This document shows, one piece after another, positions 10,404 through 20,898 of a stretch of DNA of 64,000 bases (position 1 is its first letter; the number at the start of each line of letters is the position of its first letter). Made by a program: the position numbers and the translations under genes. The stretch spans positions 1,297,610 to 1,361,609 of the forward strand of contig NZ_BSFL01000001.1 in the NCBI RefSeq assembly GCF_027922325.1, given 5' to 3'. Origin of the DNA: Methylopila turkensis (lineage in GTDB: Bacteria; Pseudomonadota; Alphaproteobacteria; Rhizobiales; Methylopilaceae). The notes under the pieces were generated by a model that worked only from the letters and a program-made list of their open reading frames with translations, searched no databases and was not told where the DNA came from.

Positions 10404-11321
10404 TTATTCTCCGGCCTTGGCGATCGGGGCGCGCTCCTGCTCCTCCATCTCGCGGATGAAGCGGATCACGCCCGCGTAGTCCACGCCCCGCCCGCCGGCG
10501 TCGACGAACCGCTCGTAGAGCGCCGAGGCCGCGGCGCCGATCGGCGTCGGCGCGCCGGACGAACGCGCGCAGTCCTGCGACAGCCGGAGGTCCTTCGCCA
10601 TCAGCTCGGCGGCGAAGCCTGGCCGGTAGTCGCGGTTGGCGGCCGAGCCCGGCACCGGGCCCGGAACCGGGCAATGGGTGGTGAGCGCGTAGCACTGGCC
10701 GGAGGCGTTCGAGGCCACGTCGAACAGCGCCTGCCGCGACAGGCCGAGGCTTTCGCCCAGGATGAAGGCCTCGCTGACCGCGATCATGCTGACGCCGAGG
10801 ATCATGTTGTTGCAGATCTTGGCGGCGTCGCCGGCGCCGGCGCCGCCGCAATGCACGATCCGCCGGCCCATGACGGCGAGCAGCGGCTGGCCCTTCGCGA
10901 AGGCCTCGTCCGAGCCGCCGACCATGAAGGTGAGCGTGCCGGCGGTCGCGCCCTCGACCCCGCCGGAGACCGGCGCGTCGAGCGACAGCAGCCCGGCCTC
11001 GGCCGCGACGGCGTGGGCCCGCCGGGCGCTGTCCACGTCGATGGTGGAGCTGTCGATCATCAGCGCGCCGGGCGCGAGCCGGGGCGCTACGCGGGTCCAG
11101 ACGTCGACCACGGTCGCGCCGGCGTTGAGCATCGTCACCACGATGTCGGCGCCCGAGGCGGCGTCGCCGACATCCGCCGCGATCTCGACGCCATGCGCCG
11201 CGGCTTCGGCGCAGCGCGCCGCCGCGATGTCGTAGCCGTGGACGGCGTGGCCGGCGCGGACGGCGTTCGCCGCCATCGGGGCGCCCATGTTGCCGAGGCC
11301 GATGAAGCCGATCTTCGCCAT
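10404..11321 (-). CDS. mmsB: 3-hydroxyisobutyrate dehydrogenase family enzyme
   Basis: NAD-dependent beta-hydroxyacid dehydrogenase, 305 aa; the best fit is oxidation of 3-hydroxyisobutyrate to methylmalonate semialdehyde in valine breakdown. The N-terminal Rossmann motif is IGFIGLGNMGAPMA, the substrate loop is DAPVSGGVEGATAGTL (about 117-132) and the catalytic lysine lies in GDAAKICNNMILG. The product semialdehyde is the substrate of MmsA encoded at 13425. The gene is divergent from a LysR gene and leads the transporter operon. Related enzymes (tartronate semialdehyde or glyoxylate reductases) cannot be fully excluded. Confidence 0.87.
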   Translation of the reverse strand: MAKIGFIGLGNMGAPMAANAVRAGHAVHGYDIAAARCAEAAAHGVEIAADVGDAASGADIVVTMLNAGATVVDVWTRVAPRLAPGALMIDSSTIDVDSARRAHAVAAEAGLLSLDAPVSGGVEGATAGTLTFMVGGSDEAFAKGQPLLAVMGRRIVHCGGAGAGDAAKICNNMILGVSMIAVSEAFILGESLGLSRQALFDVASNASGQCYALTTHCPVPGPVPGSAANRDYRPGFAAELMAKDLRLSQDCARSSGAPTPIGAAASALYERFVDAGGRGVDYAGVIRFIREMEEQERAPIAKAGE

Positions 11322-11488
11322 ACGGGCGCCCTCCGTTGCTCGGACGGACGCGGCCGCGCTGGCGCGCTGGTCGCGCGCAGCCCGTCGTCCCCATCCCGGC
11401 CGCCCGCTCTTATGGCGGATCGCGCCTTTGACGTTTCCTCCCCAAGGCGTAGCCTGCCGATTGCTGAGCGGCTACAGCCAAAATCACG

Positions 11489-11507
11489 GCATCCGTTGTG
11501 CGGAAAT
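11489..11507 (+). promoter_or_regulatory. Candidate LysR operator, copy 1
   Basis: The 19 bases here (GCATCCGTTGTGCGGAAAT) are identical to those in the same place and orientation upstream of the second LysR gene (13316-13334, minus strand). It ends 4 nt before the ATG of this LysR gene. Only the right half of the palindrome seen at copy 2 is perfect here. Likely an autoregulatory site. Confidence 0.65.
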
Positions 11508-11511
11508 CGAC

Positions 11512-12408
11512 ATGAGCCAGACCCCGAACTGGGAGCATCTCAGGGCGTTCCTCAGCGTCGCCCGCGCCGGCACGCTGTCGGGCGCCGCCGTCGCCCTCGG
11601 CGTCAAGCACTCCACGGTGAGCCGCCACGTCACCGCGCTCGAGGAGGCGACCCGGGCGCGGCTGTTCGAGCGGACGCCCTCCGGCCTCGCGCTGACGCCC
11701 GCCGGCGAGCGGCTGCTGGAGGCGGCGGAGGCGGTCGAGAACCAGATCCACCTCGCGCAGGAGGAGATCGGCGGCCGCGACCTCTCGGCCGGCGGCTCTG
11801 TGCGCATCGGCGCGCCGGACGGCGTCGGCGCCTTCTTCCTCGCGCCGCGGCTGCCCGCGCTCACGGAGCGCTACCCCAACCTCACGCTGCAGCTCGTCGC
11901 CATGCCGCGGGTGTTCAACCTGACCAAGCGCGAGGCCGACCTCGCCATCGTGCTGTCGCTGCCCGAGCAGGGCCGGCTCGCCACGCGGAAGCTCACGGAC
12001 TACGCCCTCGGCGTGTTCGCGAGCCGCGCCTATCTCGACGCCGCCCCGCCGATCCGGGTCCCCGCCGACCTGCGCCGCCACCGCTTCATCGACTACATCG
12101 ACGACCTGATCTTCACGACCGAGCTCGACTATCTCGACGAGGCCGCCCGCGGCGCGCGCGCGAGCCTGCAGAGCTCCAACATCATCGCGCAGATGAACGC
12201 CGCGCGCGGCGGCGGCGGGCTGGTGGTGCTGCCGCGCTTCCTCGCCGCCCAGTTCCCGGATCTCGCGCCGGTGCTGAAGAACTCGGTCCGGCTCAAGCGC
12301 TCGTGGTGGCTCGTGGTGCACGAATCCCAGCGCGACATCGCCCGTGTGCGGATCGTGATGGACTACATCGCCGACCAGTTCTGGCAGGCGCGGGAGCTGT
12401 TCCAGTGA
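11512..12408 (+). CDS. LysR-family transcriptional regulator (copy 1)
   Basis: 298-aa DNA-binding regulator. The winged HTH covers about residues 7-65 (WEHLRAFLSVARAGTLSGAA..LGVKHSTVSRHV), followed by the co-inducer domain (about 90-298). The ATG at 11512 is chosen because MSQTPNWEHL aligns with the second LysR protein and both then have 298 residues; the upstream frame is non-coding. Divergent from mmsB and converging tail to tail with its paralogue. Expected to control mmsB and/or the transporter operon together with itself. The effector is unknown. Confidence 0.9.
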   Translation: MSQTPNWEHLRAFLSVARAGTLSGAAVALGVKHSTVSRHVTALEEATRARLFERTPSGLALTPAGERLLEAAEAVENQIHLAQEEIGGRDLSAGGSVRIGAPDGVGAFFLAPRLPALTERYPNLTLQLVAMPRVFNLTKREADLAIVLSLPEQGRLATRKLTDYALGVFASRAYLDAAPPIRVPADLRRHRFIDYIDDLIFTTELDYLDEAARGARASLQSSNIIAQMNAARGGGGLVVLPRFLAAQFPDLAPVLKNSVRLKRSWWLVVHESQRDIARVRIVMDYIADQFWQARELFQ

Positions 12409-12412
12409 GCCT

Positions 12413-13309
12413 TCAGCCGCCCTCATAGGGCAGAAAGCGGACGCGGCGCTCGCGGAACAGCGAGGCGAGGAAGGCCCGGCAGGTGGCGATCCGCGCCGCG
12501 CCGTGGGTGTCGGCGTGGCTCATCATCCAGTAGGCGCGGCGGAAGCTGATCTCCGGCAGGACGCGGACGAGGCCGGGATCGCCCGCGGCGGCGAAGTCGT
12601 GCAGCACGCCGATGCCGGCGCCGGCGCGGATCGCCTCCATCTGGCCGACGACGCTCGCGCAGCGGAACAGCCGGCCGGCGCCGTCCTCGAGCGCGGTGGC
12701 GTAGTCGAGCGCGGCGGCGTAGAGGAAGTCCTCGACCCCCGTCACCACCGCATGGCGCGACAGCGCCTCGCGGGTCTCCGGCGTCCCGGCGCGGGCGAGG
12801 TAGGCGGGCGCGGCGTAGACGCCGAGGCTGTAGTCGCCGAGCTTCGCCGCGATCAGCCGGCCGTGGGTCGGCCGGTCGAGCCCGATCGCGATGTCCGCCT
12901 CGCGCCGCGACAGCGAGAAGGTGCGCGGCAGCGGCACCAGCTCGATCGCGAGGCCGGGATGGCGCTCGGCGAACGCACCGAGTTCGGCCGCCAGCAGCAG
13001 GTTGCCGAGCCCGTCCGGCGCGCCGATGCGCACCGGCCCCGCGACCTCCGCCTCCCCCGCCCGCATCGACGAGGCGAGCTGCAGCAGCTCGGTCTCCATC
13101 CGCTCCGCGACCGGCACGAGCCGCTCGCCCGCCGGCGTCAGCGCCGAACCGGACGGCCGCCGCTCGAACAGCGTCGCCCCCATGTCGGCCTCGAGCGCGT
13201 CGAGCCGGCGGGCGACAGTGGTGTGGTTCAGCCCGAGCGCCCGGGCGGCCCCGAGAAGCTGGCCCTTGCGCGCCACGGCAAGGAAGACGCGCAGATGGTC
13301 CCAGTCCAT
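12413..13309 (-). CDS. LysR-family transcriptional regulator (copy 2)
   Basis: 298-aa paralogue of the preceding LysR protein, same length and the same block order (MDWDHLRVFLAVARKGQLLGAA; GPVRIGAPDGLGNLLLA; READIAIGLDRPTHGRL). The start ATG at 13309 is preferred over the TTG at 13327, because the TTG lies inside the shared palindrome and adds MCGNAN, which has no counterpart. Divergent from mmsA across a 115-bp gap and only 4 bp from the end of copy 1. Likely regulator of mmsA. Confidence 0.9.
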   Translation of the reverse strand: MDWDHLRVFLAVARKGQLLGAARALGLNHTTVARRLDALEADMGATLFERRPSGSALTPAGERLVPVAERMETELLQLASSMRAGEAEVAGPVRIGAPDGLGNLLLAAELGAFAERHPGLAIELVPLPRTFSLSRREADIAIGLDRPTHGRLIAAKLGDYSLGVYAAPAYLARAGTPETREALSRHAVVTGVEDFLYAAALDYATALEDGAGRLFRCASVVGQMEAIRAGAGIGVLHDFAAAGDPGLVRVLPEISFRRAYWMMSHADTHGAARIATCRAFLASLFRERRVRFLPYEGG

Positions 13310-13316
13310 GTTCGCA

Positions 13317-13339
13317 TTTCCGCACAACGGATGCGGAAA
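13317..13339 (-). promoter_or_regulatory. Candidate LysR operator, copy 2 (perfect palindrome)
   Basis: Inverted repeat with 8-bp arms TTTCCGCA and TGCGGAAA separated by 7 nt. It lies 7 nt upstream of the LysR copy 2 ATG and faces mmsA about 85 bp away, so it could serve both divergent genes. A second, looser dyad (about 13348-13369, core TGCGC/GCGCA) lies on the mmsA side. Confidence 0.7.
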
Positions 13340-13424
13340 CTATGCCGTTGATGTGCGCCTGCGCAACAATGAAGCTGCGGTCCACGGCCGGCGCCGTTTC
13401 GAGCGCCGCCGATAGGAGGATGCC

Positions 13425-14921
<1,497 letters not shown>

Positions 14922-14923
14922 CC

Positions 14924-15913
14924 TCAGAGCGCCCGTATCTCCGCGACGAGAGCGTCCGCGACCGTGAGCCCCGCGGTCGCGGCCTTCGCGCGCGCTGCGA
15001 GCCGGCGGGCGCCGGGAAGCCGCGCGCCGGCCTGGGCCTCGATCGCCGCGGCCAGAACCGCGAAGCGGGCGGGGCCGCCGTCTGAGAACGCCGCGGGATC
15101 AAAGGCGAGCAGGAGCTGCCCGGTGCCGGGCGGCCCGCCCCTGTCGTCGAGGAAGGACGAGGCCTCGCCGGCGTAGTTCGCGCCGGTCATCCCCGCCGCC
15201 AGCAGCTCCACCACAAGAGCCAGCGCGACGCCCTTGGCGTCGCCGAGCGGCGCCATGGTCCCGGCGAGCGCGGCGTCCGGATCGGTCGTCGGACGCCCCT
15301 GCGCGTCGAAGGCCCAGCCCTCGGGGATCAGCTCACCCTTCTGCTTCGCCGCCATAATGTTTCCGCGCGCGACCTTGGACAGCGAAAGGTCGACCACGAT
15401 CGGAGCCCGTCCCGGCAGCGGGCAGGCGAAGGCGATCGGGTTGGTGCCGAACACCGGCGTCGCGCCGCCCCAGGGCGCCATGGCGGCCGGCGTGTTCGCG
15501 AACAGCAGCGCGACCAGCCCCTGATCGGCCAGCGCCTCGACCGGGCGGCCGGCCGCCCCGCAGTGATGCGAGCGGAAAAGCGACGCCGCCGCCACGCCTT
15601 GCGCCCTCGCGACCGCCGGCAGTTCGGCGACCGCGAGGTCGAGGGCGGGATAGGCGAAGCCTTCCGCGGCGTCGATCCGAAGCGCGCCCGGCCGCGGCCG
15701 GGCGAGGGTCGGCGTCGCGTCGCCGCGCACCTTGCCGGCGCGAAGCTGGCCCGCGTAGCCAGGAACCCGCGACAGGCCGTGCCCCTTCAGGCCGTCGGCC
15801 TCGGCGCCGGCCAGCGCCCGGGCGACGCTCGCCGCGACCGCCGGCAGGGCGCCGTTGCGCTCCAGCGCGCCGGCCGCGAGCGCCATGGCCTCGTCGAGGG
15901 TGAGAACGGCCAT
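14924..15913 (-). CDS. Ldh family (malate/L-lactate/ureidoglycolate dehydrogenase-like) oxidoreductase
   Basis: NAD(P)-dependent dehydrogenase of the non-Rossmann Ldh_2 fold, 329 aa. Family marks: DGLKGHGLSRVPGYA near residue 40, catalytic-His segment FRSHHCGAAG (about 112-121), and TNPIAFACPLP. The start at 15913 (MAVLTLDEAM) is chosen because the first 29 codons of the open frame overlap hslU and look non-coding. Converges with mmsA (2-bp gap) and follows hslU. The substrate is a 2-hydroxy acid or imine acid; members of this family reduce 2-oxo acids, delta1-piperideine-2-carboxylate and others, so no symbol is given. Confidence 0.85.
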   Translation of the reverse strand: MAVLTLDEAMALAAGALERNGALPAVAASVARALAGAEADGLKGHGLSRVPGYAGQLRAGKVRGDATPTLARPRPGALRIDAAEGFAYPALDLAVAELPAVARAQGVAAASLFRSHHCGAAGRPVEALADQGLVALLFANTPAAMAPWGGATPVFGTNPIAFACPLPGRAPIVVDLSLSKVARGNIMAAKQKGELIPEGWAFDAQGRPTTDPDAALAGTMAPLGDAKGVALALVVELLAAGMTGANYAGEASSFLDDRGGPPGTGQLLLAFDPAAFSDGGPARFAVLAAAIEAQAGARLPGARRLAARAKAATAGLTVADALVAEIRAL

Positions 15914-15950
15914 GGTCCGGGCTCCCGCAGCGCGCGCCGACGCGCCGTCT

Positions 15951-17243
15951 TCAGAGGATGAAGCGGCTGAGGTCGGCGTTCTTCGCGAGGTCGCCGACAT
16001 ACTTGCGCACGTAAGCGCCGTCGACCGTCACCGTCTGGCCGCCCATGTCGGCGGCGGTGAAGCTGATCTCGTCGAGCACCCGCTCCATCACCGTCTGCAG
16101 CCTGCGCGCGCCGATGTTCTCGACCGTCGAGTTGACCTCGACCGCCACGTCGGCGAGCGCGTCGATGCCGTCGGGCGTGAACGCGAGCGTCACGTTCTCG
16201 GTCGCCAGCAGCGCCACATACTGCTTCACGAGACTCGCCTCGGTGTCGTCGAGGATGCGGACGAAATCCTCGCGGGTCAGCGCGTTGAGCTCCACGCGGA
16301 TCGGCAGCCGGCCCTGAAGCTCCGGCAGCAGGTCGGACGGCTTCGCCACATGGAACGCGCCGGACGCGATGAACAGGATGTGGTCGGTCTTCACCGGCCC
16401 GTGCTTGGTCGCGACGGTGGTGCCCTCGATCAGCGGCAGCAGGTCGCGCTGCACGCCTTCCCGGCTCACGTCGCCGGCGCGGCCCTCGCGGGCGCAGATC
16501 TTGTCGATCTCGTCGAGGAACACGATGCCGGCGTTCTCCACCGTGCGCACCGCCTCGGCGACCAGGCTCTCCTGGTCGAGCAGCTTGTCGCTCTCGTCGG
16601 CGATGAGCTGTTCGTAGCTGTCCTTGACCGTGACGCGGCGCGTCTTCTTCTGGCCGCCGAGGCCCTTGAACATCTCGCCGAGCGAGATCATCCCGACCTG
16701 GCCCGGCATGCCGGGGATCTCCATCGCCGCGGGGCCGGAGGCCGCCACCTCGATCTCGATCTCCTTGTCGTCCATGTCGCCGTCGCGCAGCTTCTTGCGG
16801 AACGACTCCCGCGTGGCCGGGCTCGCGGTCGCGCCGACGAGAGCGGTCAGCACCCGCTCCTCCGCCGCCATGTGCGCCTTGGCCTGCACGTCCTTGCGCT
16901 TCTGCTCGCGCGTCAGGCCGATCGCAACCTCGACGAGGTCGCGCACGATCTGCTCCACGTCGCGGCCGACATAGCCAACCTCGGTGAACTTGGTGGCCTC
17001 GACCTTCAGGAACGGCGCGTTCGCGAGCTTCGCCAGACGGCGCGAGATCTCGGTCTTGCCGACGCCGGTCGGCCCGATCATCAGGATGTTCTTGGGCTGC
17101 ACCTCCTCGCGCAGGTGGCCCTGAAGCTGCAGACGCCGCCAGCGGTTCCGGAGCGCGATCGCGACCGCACGCTTGGCGTCGCGCTGACCGACGATGTGCC
17201 GGTCGAGCTCGGAGACGATTTCGCGGGGGGAAAGGTCGGTCAT
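15951..17243 (-). CDS. hslU: ATP-dependent protease ATPase subunit HslU
   Basis: AAA+ unfoldase that feeds substrates to the HslV peptidase in the cytosol; 430 aa. N-terminal [17 protein letters not shown], Walker [16 protein letters not shown] (about 58-72), the pore motif GYVGRD, Walker [10 protein letters not shown], and the C-terminal AAA lid ending DLSRFIL that docks into HslV are all present. Separated from hslV by a GNAT gene, which departs from the usual hslV-hslU adjacency; the gap to that gene is 10 bp, so all three are likely co-transcribed. Confidence 0.97.
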   Translation of the reverse strand: MTDLSPREIVSELDRHIVGQRDAKRAVAIALRNRWRRLQLQGHLREEVQPKNILMIGPTGVGKTEISRRLAKLANAPFLKVEATKFTEVGYVGRDVEQIVRDLVEVAIGLTREQKRKDVQAKAHMAAEERVLTALVGATASPATRESFRKKLRDGDMDDKEIEIEVAASGPAAMEIPGMPGQVGMISLGEMFKGLGGQKKTRRVTVKDSYEQLIADESDKLLDQESLVAEAVRTVENAGIVFLDEIDKICAREGRAGDVSREGVQRDLLPLIEGTTVATKHGPVKTDHILFIASGAFHVAKPSDLLPELQGRLPIRVELNALTREDFVRILDDTEASLVKQYVALLATENVTLAFTPDGIDALADVAVEVNSTVENIGARRLQTVMERVLDEISFTAADMGGQTVTVDGAYVRKYVGDLAKNADLSRFIL

Positions 17244-17253
17244 GTCATTTTCC

Positions 17254-17751
17254 TCAAGCCCGATCCCTGGCCATCAGCACCGCGGGACCGTCTTCCGTAT
17301 GGATCAGTCTTTCCCGTCGAAACCCGGCCTTTTCATAGGCCCGGATCGCGACGGCGTTGTCAGGATGAGGGTCGGTCACCACCCTCGGGGCGCCCGCAGC
17401 GAACAACGTCGCCACGAAAACCTCGGTCAGCGCGGGGCCATGCCCTTTGCCGACGAGGTCCGGCGCGCCGATGAACTGGTCGATCCCCTTCGACCCCGCG
17501 GGCTGGCCCGCCAGCGTCCCGAAGTCGAACGGTCCGTAGGCCTGGACATAGCCGGACGGCCGACCGTCAATCGAGACGATGCTGAGCGCCATGCGCGGCT
17601 CCGAAAGATCTTCGCGGATCAACGCCAGTTGCTGGTCGGGATCGCCCCACCACCGCGCCACGTGCGGTTCGCGCAGCCAGCCGGCGATCTGCGGGAGATC
17701 GTCGGGCGTGACCGCGCGAAACGCGTAGGCCGCCGGAGCGCGTGGGATCAT
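17254..17751 (-). CDS. GNAT acetyltransferase, AAC(6')-like
   Basis: 165-aa N-acetyltransferase. It begins [30 protein letters not shown], a pattern shared with aminoglycoside 6'-N-acetyltransferase-like and siderophore-acylating GNATs, and has the acetyl-CoA loop as [15 protein letters not shown] (about 104-118) and the C-terminal [16 protein letters not shown] motif. The ATG overlaps the hslV stop (ATGA). Position between hslV and hslU gives no firm functional hint. Substrate could be an aminoglycoside-like amine or a cellular metabolite; resistance activity should not be assumed. Confidence 0.85.
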   Translation of the reverse strand: MIPRAPAAYAFRAVTPDDLPQIAGWLREPHVARWWGDPDQQLALIREDLSEPRMALSIVSIDGRPSGYVQAYGPFDFGTLAGQPAGSKGIDQFIGAPDLVGKGHGPALTEVFVATLFAAGAPRVVTDPHPDNAVAIRAYEKAGFRRERLIHTEDGPAVLMARDRA

Positions 17752-18296
17752 CCCACCGTCTCCAGGCTCTCCACGGTCAGGTTGGCGTTGGTGTAGACGC
17801 AGATGTCGGCGGCGATCTTCATCGACTTGCGCACGATCGCCTCGGCGTCGAGCTCGGTGTCGGCGAGCGCGCGGGCGGCGGACAGCGCGTAGTTGCCGCC
17901 GGAGCCGATGGCGGCGACGCCGTCCTCGGGCTCCAGCACGTCGCCGGTGCCGGTGATGACGAGCGCCACATGCTTGTCGGCGACAAGCATCATGGCCTCC
18001 AGCCGGCGGAGATAGCGGTCGGTGCGCCAGTCCTTGGCGAGCTCGACCGCGGCGCGCAGAAGCTGGCCGGGATACTGTTCGAGCTTCTGCTCAAGCCGCT
18101 CGAACAGCGTGAAGGCGTCGGCGGTCGCGCCGGCGAAACCGGCGATGACCTCGCCCTTGGCGATGCGGCGGACCTTCTTCGCGGTCGCCTTGAGCACGGT
18201 CTGGCCGAGCGTGACCTGGCCGTCGCCGCCGATGACCACCTTGCCGCCCTTGCGGACGAGCACGATCGTGGTCCCGTGAAGGATGATGTCGGACAT
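17748..18296 (-). CDS. hslV: ATP-dependent protease peptidase subunit HslV
   Basis: Threonine peptidase of the HslUV protease, 182 aa. The sequence MSDIILHG is a short propeptide, and the catalytic N-terminal Thr follows ([23 protein letters not shown]). Also seen: [21 protein letters not shown] and the [14 protein letters not shown] loop. The start at 18296 is chosen from this propeptide and a GGAGC 7 nt upstream; the longer frame runs through a REP palindrome. First gene of hslV-GNAT-hslU. Confidence 0.96.
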   Translation of the reverse strand: MSDIILHGTTIVLVRKGGKVVIGGDGQVTLGQTVLKATAKKVRRIAKGEVIAGFAGATADAFTLFERLEQKLEQYPGQLLRAAVELAKDWRTDRYLRRLEAMMLVADKHVALVITGTGDVLEPEDGVAAIGSGGNYALSAARALADTELDAEAIVRKSMKIAADICVYTNANLTVESLETVG

Positions 18297-18371
18297 GAAA
18301 GCTCCGGGGGAATGACTGGAGCTCAGGTATGCACTCCCCCGGGCCGTGAAAAGGGCGGCGACGAACGCCCG

Positions 18372-18392
18372 GTCCCGGCTCAGGGCCGGGAC
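18372..18392. repeat. REP-like palindrome
   Basis: Arms GTCCCGGC/GCCGGGAC around TCAGG; differs by one base from the core of the repeats at 4000-4020 and 4093-4113. It lies between dps and hslV, which are both on the minus strand. Confidence 0.8.
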
Positions 18393-18419
18393 AGGAACGA
18401 TGCGGCGCTCCCCGCCCAC

Positions 18420-18944
18420 TCAGGCGCCGCGGCTCGCCTCGAACAGGAACCAGGCGCGCTTCTCGGCCTGGTCGATCCAGTTCTCGATCAGGCTCGCGGT
18501 CGCGACGTCCTCGTGCTCGTCGGCGAGGCTGTGGACCTCGCGCAGCCGCTTGACGTGCTCGAGATTGTCCTCGCGCAGCTCGGCCAGCATGTCCTGCGGC
18601 GTCACGAAGTCGGCGTCGTTGTCCTTGACCCGCTGCAGGCGCCCGATGTGCCCGACCGAGCGGATGGTCGTCCCGCCGATCTTGCGCACGCGCTCGGCGA
18701 TGTCGTCGGTTCCTGCGAGGATTTCGGCCGCCTGTTCGTCGAGCAGAAGGTGATAGTCGCGGAAATGCGGGCCGCTGACGTGCCAGTGGAAGTTCTTGGT
18801 CTTGAGGAACAACGCGAATGTGTCGGCGAGGATCGCGTTCAGCGCGCCCTGCAGGTCGCGGATCGCGTTGGAGCCGAGGTCGGTCGGCGTCGCGAGCGCC
18901 GCCTTCCTGCGCGCCTTGACGTCGTCTGACGGTTTCTTGGCCAT
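18420..18944 (-). CDS. dps: Dps-family DNA-binding ferritin-like protein
   Basis: Mini-ferritin that stores iron, detoxifies peroxide and binds DNA in stress; forms dodecamers. 174 aa. Ferroxidase-site residues are visible in KTKNFHWHVSGPHFRDYHLLLDEQ-type sequence (about 52-72), split here as FHWHVSG, then HLLLDEQAAEI, and the HSLADEHEDVATASLIENWI helix. A basic N-terminal tail (MAKKPSDDVKARRKAAL) could bind DNA. The start at 18944 has AGGTG about 9 nt upstream; a GTG at 18953 would add three residues. Confidence 0.93.
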   Translation of the reverse strand: MAKKPSDDVKARRKAALATPTDLGSNAIRDLQGALNAILADTFALFLKTKNFHWHVSGPHFRDYHLLLDEQAAEILAGTDDIAERVRKIGGTTIRSVGHIGRLQRVKDNDADFVTPQDMLAELREDNLEHVKRLREVHSLADEHEDVATASLIENWIDQAEKRAWFLFEASRGA

Positions 18945-19154
18945 AACAATCACCTGATGCAGACCGGCGCCAATGCCGGCGTGTTTCTCAAGTAGTGACG
19001 AAGCAGCCGGAGTCGATATCGCGCCCGCGCCCGCCGCGCATGCGCCATGCGGTCTTGCAGGGGCGCAGCCGTTGGCCTTGCGCGCGCCGCCGTGCTATCG
19101 ACCGCGCGTTTCCATGACAGCTCCGCGACGGAACGCGCGATCAACGAGGCTCCC

Positions 19155-19748
19155 ATGCGCCGCGCCGAGGTGACCCGGACGACCGCAGAGACCGACATCA
19201 CCCTCACGCTCGACCTCGACGGGACGGGCGCGAGCCGGATCGAGACCGGCGTCGGCTTCTTCGACCACATGCTCGAGCTGCTCGCCCGCCACGCGATGAT
19301 CGACCTCGACGTGACGGCCAACGGCGACACCCATGTGGACTTCCACCACACCGTGGAGGACGTCGGCATCGCGCTCGGCCAGGCCGTGCGACGGGCGCTG
19401 GGCGACATGAAGGGCCTGACGCGCTACGCCGACGTTCATATGCCGATGGACGAGACCCTGACCCGCGTCGCGATCGACGTCTCGGGCCGCCCGTTCCTGG
19501 TCTGGCGCACGGAGTTCCCGGCGCCCAAGGTCGGCGAGTTCGACACCGAGCTGGTGCGCGAGTTCTTCCAGGCCTTCGCCACCCACGCCGCGGTGACGCT
19601 GCATGTGGAGACGCTCTACGGCGCCAACGCGCACCACATCGCCGAAAGCTGCTTCAAGGGCCTCGCCCGCGTGCTGAAGACCGCGCTGGCGCTCGACCCG
19701 AGGGCCGGCGACCGCCTGCCCTCGACCAAGGGCCGCATCGGCGACTAA
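19155..19748 (+). CDS. hisB: Imidazoleglycerol-phosphate dehydratase
   Basis: Histidine pathway enzyme that dehydrates imidazole glycerol phosphate; 197 aa, the usual length of the monofunctional form. Manganese-binding histidine motifs are visible: [13 protein letters not shown] and [15 protein letters not shown] near residues 38-75, repeated in the second half as [25 protein letters not shown]. The ATG at 19155 matches the family start [13 protein letters not shown]. First gene of the histidine cluster. Confidence 0.96.
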   Translation: MRRAEVTRTTAETDITLTLDLDGTGASRIETGVGFFDHMLELLARHAMIDLDVTANGDTHVDFHHTVEDVGIALGQAVRRALGDMKGLTRYADVHMPMDETLTRVAIDVSGRPFLVWRTEFPAPKVGEFDTELVREFFQAFATHAAVTLHVETLYGANAHHIAESCFKGLARVLKTALALDPRAGDRLPSTKGRIGD

Positions 19749-19771
19749 ATCAAATCTGCTGAGGTTCGACC

Positions 19772-20266
19772 TTGAACACCTGGCTGATCTACGAGCCGCC
19801 CGGCGGCGCGGCCCGCACCCTCGAGGACGCCGAGCGCTTCGTAAGCCTGCGCGAGGGCTTCTCGAAGGCCGCGTTCCTGTTCCCGTTCGTCTGGCTGATC
19901 TGGCGGCGCTGCTGGCTGGCGCTCGCGCTCTACCTCGCCGCCGCGGTCGCGCTGGCGCTGGTCGCGGGCCTGCTGTCGCTCCGAAGCGGTGAGGCGATCC
20001 TGCTGGCGCTGCTGCCGAACCTCGCCGTCGGCTTCGAGGCCGCCTGGCTGCGGGCCAGGTCGCTGGAGCGGCGCGGCTACCGCTTCGTCGCCGCGCTGAT
20101 GGCCCGCTCGCGCGACGAGGCCGAGGCGCATTTCTTCGCCGAATGGTCCGCGGACGCCCACGACCCCGCGCCGGCTCCCCGCCCGACCGCAGGCCCCGTC
20201 GCGGCCTATCGCCCGGCCGCCGCCGGCGTGCTCGGCCTGTTCCCGCAGCCCGGAGCGGCGCGGTGA
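19772..20266 (+). CDS. DUF2628 small membrane protein in the his operon
   Basis: 164-aa protein of the DUF2628 type, with unknown function. Residues about 30-75 contain two membrane segments ([35 protein letters not shown]) plus a third hydrophobic stretch, then a soluble tail ([10 protein letters not shown]) and a Pro/Ala-rich end. The start is TTG 19772 ([12 protein letters not shown]), which matches the expected start. The stop overlaps the hisH GTG. The gene between hisB and hisH is a repeated arrangement in Rhizobiales, as I recall. Confidence 0.8.
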   Translation: MNTWLIYEPPGGAARTLEDAERFVSLREGFSKAAFLFPFVWLIWRRCWLALALYLAAAVALALVAGLLSLRSGEAILLALLPNLAVGFEAAWLRARSLERRGYRFVAALMARSRDEAEAHFFAEWSADAHDPAPAPRPTAGPVAAYRPAAAGVLGLFPQPGAAR

Positions 20267-20898
20267 CCATCGCGGTCGTCGACTACGGCGCCGGCAACCT
20301 GCGCTCGGTCGAGAAGGCGCTGACGCGCGCCGGCGGCGCCGGCGTGGTGGTGACGAGCGATCCCGAGCGGGTCGCGGCCGCCGACCGGGTGGTGCTTCCC
20401 GGCGACGGCGCCTTTCCCGACTGCCGCCGCGCGCTGGGCGAGGCCAGCGGCCTTGGCGAGGCGCTGGACGAGGCCGTGCGCCGGCGCGGCCGGCCGTTTC
20501 TCGGCATCTGCATCGGCATGCAGCTGCTCGCGACCGAAGGCGAGGAGCACGAGCCGACGCAGGGGCTCGGCTGGATTCCGGGCAAGGTGGTGCGGATCGA
20601 GCCGGGCGACGCCGGGCTCAAGGTCCCGCACATGGGCTGGAACACGCTGGAGCGCCGCCGCTCGCACCCGCTGACCGACGACCTGCCGCTCGGCGACGGT
20701 GGGCTGCACGCCTATTTCCTGCACGCCTACCACCTGACGCCCGACGACGCCGGCGACGTGGTGCTGGCGGCCTCCTATGGCGGCGACGTCACCGCGCTGG
20801 TCGCGCGCGACAACGTGGCCGGCGTCCAGTTCCATCCCGAGAAGAGCCAGGCGCTCGGCCTGTCCCTGCTCGCGGGCTTCGTGCGGTGGCGTCCATGA
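20263..20898 (+). CDS. hisH: Imidazole glycerol phosphate synthase, glutaminase subunit HisH
   Basis: Class I glutamine amidotransferase that supplies ammonia to HisF. 211 aa. The start is GTG ([20 protein letters not shown]), overlapping the upstream stop. The catalytic Cys is in [11 protein letters not shown] (about residue 85) and the His/Glu pair is in [10 protein letters not shown] (about 193-202). Followed with ATGA overlap by hisA. Confidence 0.96.
   Translation: MTIAVVDYGAGNLRSVEKALTRAGGAGVVVTSDPERVAAADRVVLPGDGAFPDCRRALGEASGLGEALDEAVRRRGRPFLGICIGMQLLATEGEEHEPTQGLGWIPGKVVRIEPGDAGLKVPHMGWNTLERRRSHPLTDDLPLGDGGLHAYFLHAYHLTPDDAGDVVLAASYGGDVTALVARDNVAGVQFHPEKSQALGLSLLAGFVRWRP

Noticed and set aside
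9222..12428. A 1068-codon plus-strand open frame
   Set aside because: It runs antisense through the binding-protein and mmsB genes and out of frame with LysR 1; composition is R/A/G/H-rich without domains, a GC-bias shadow.
17254..17751. Aminoglycoside resistance gene
   Set aside because: The AAC(6')-like pattern is also shared by many metabolic GNATs; chromosomal position inside hslVU gives no sign of a resistance cassette.
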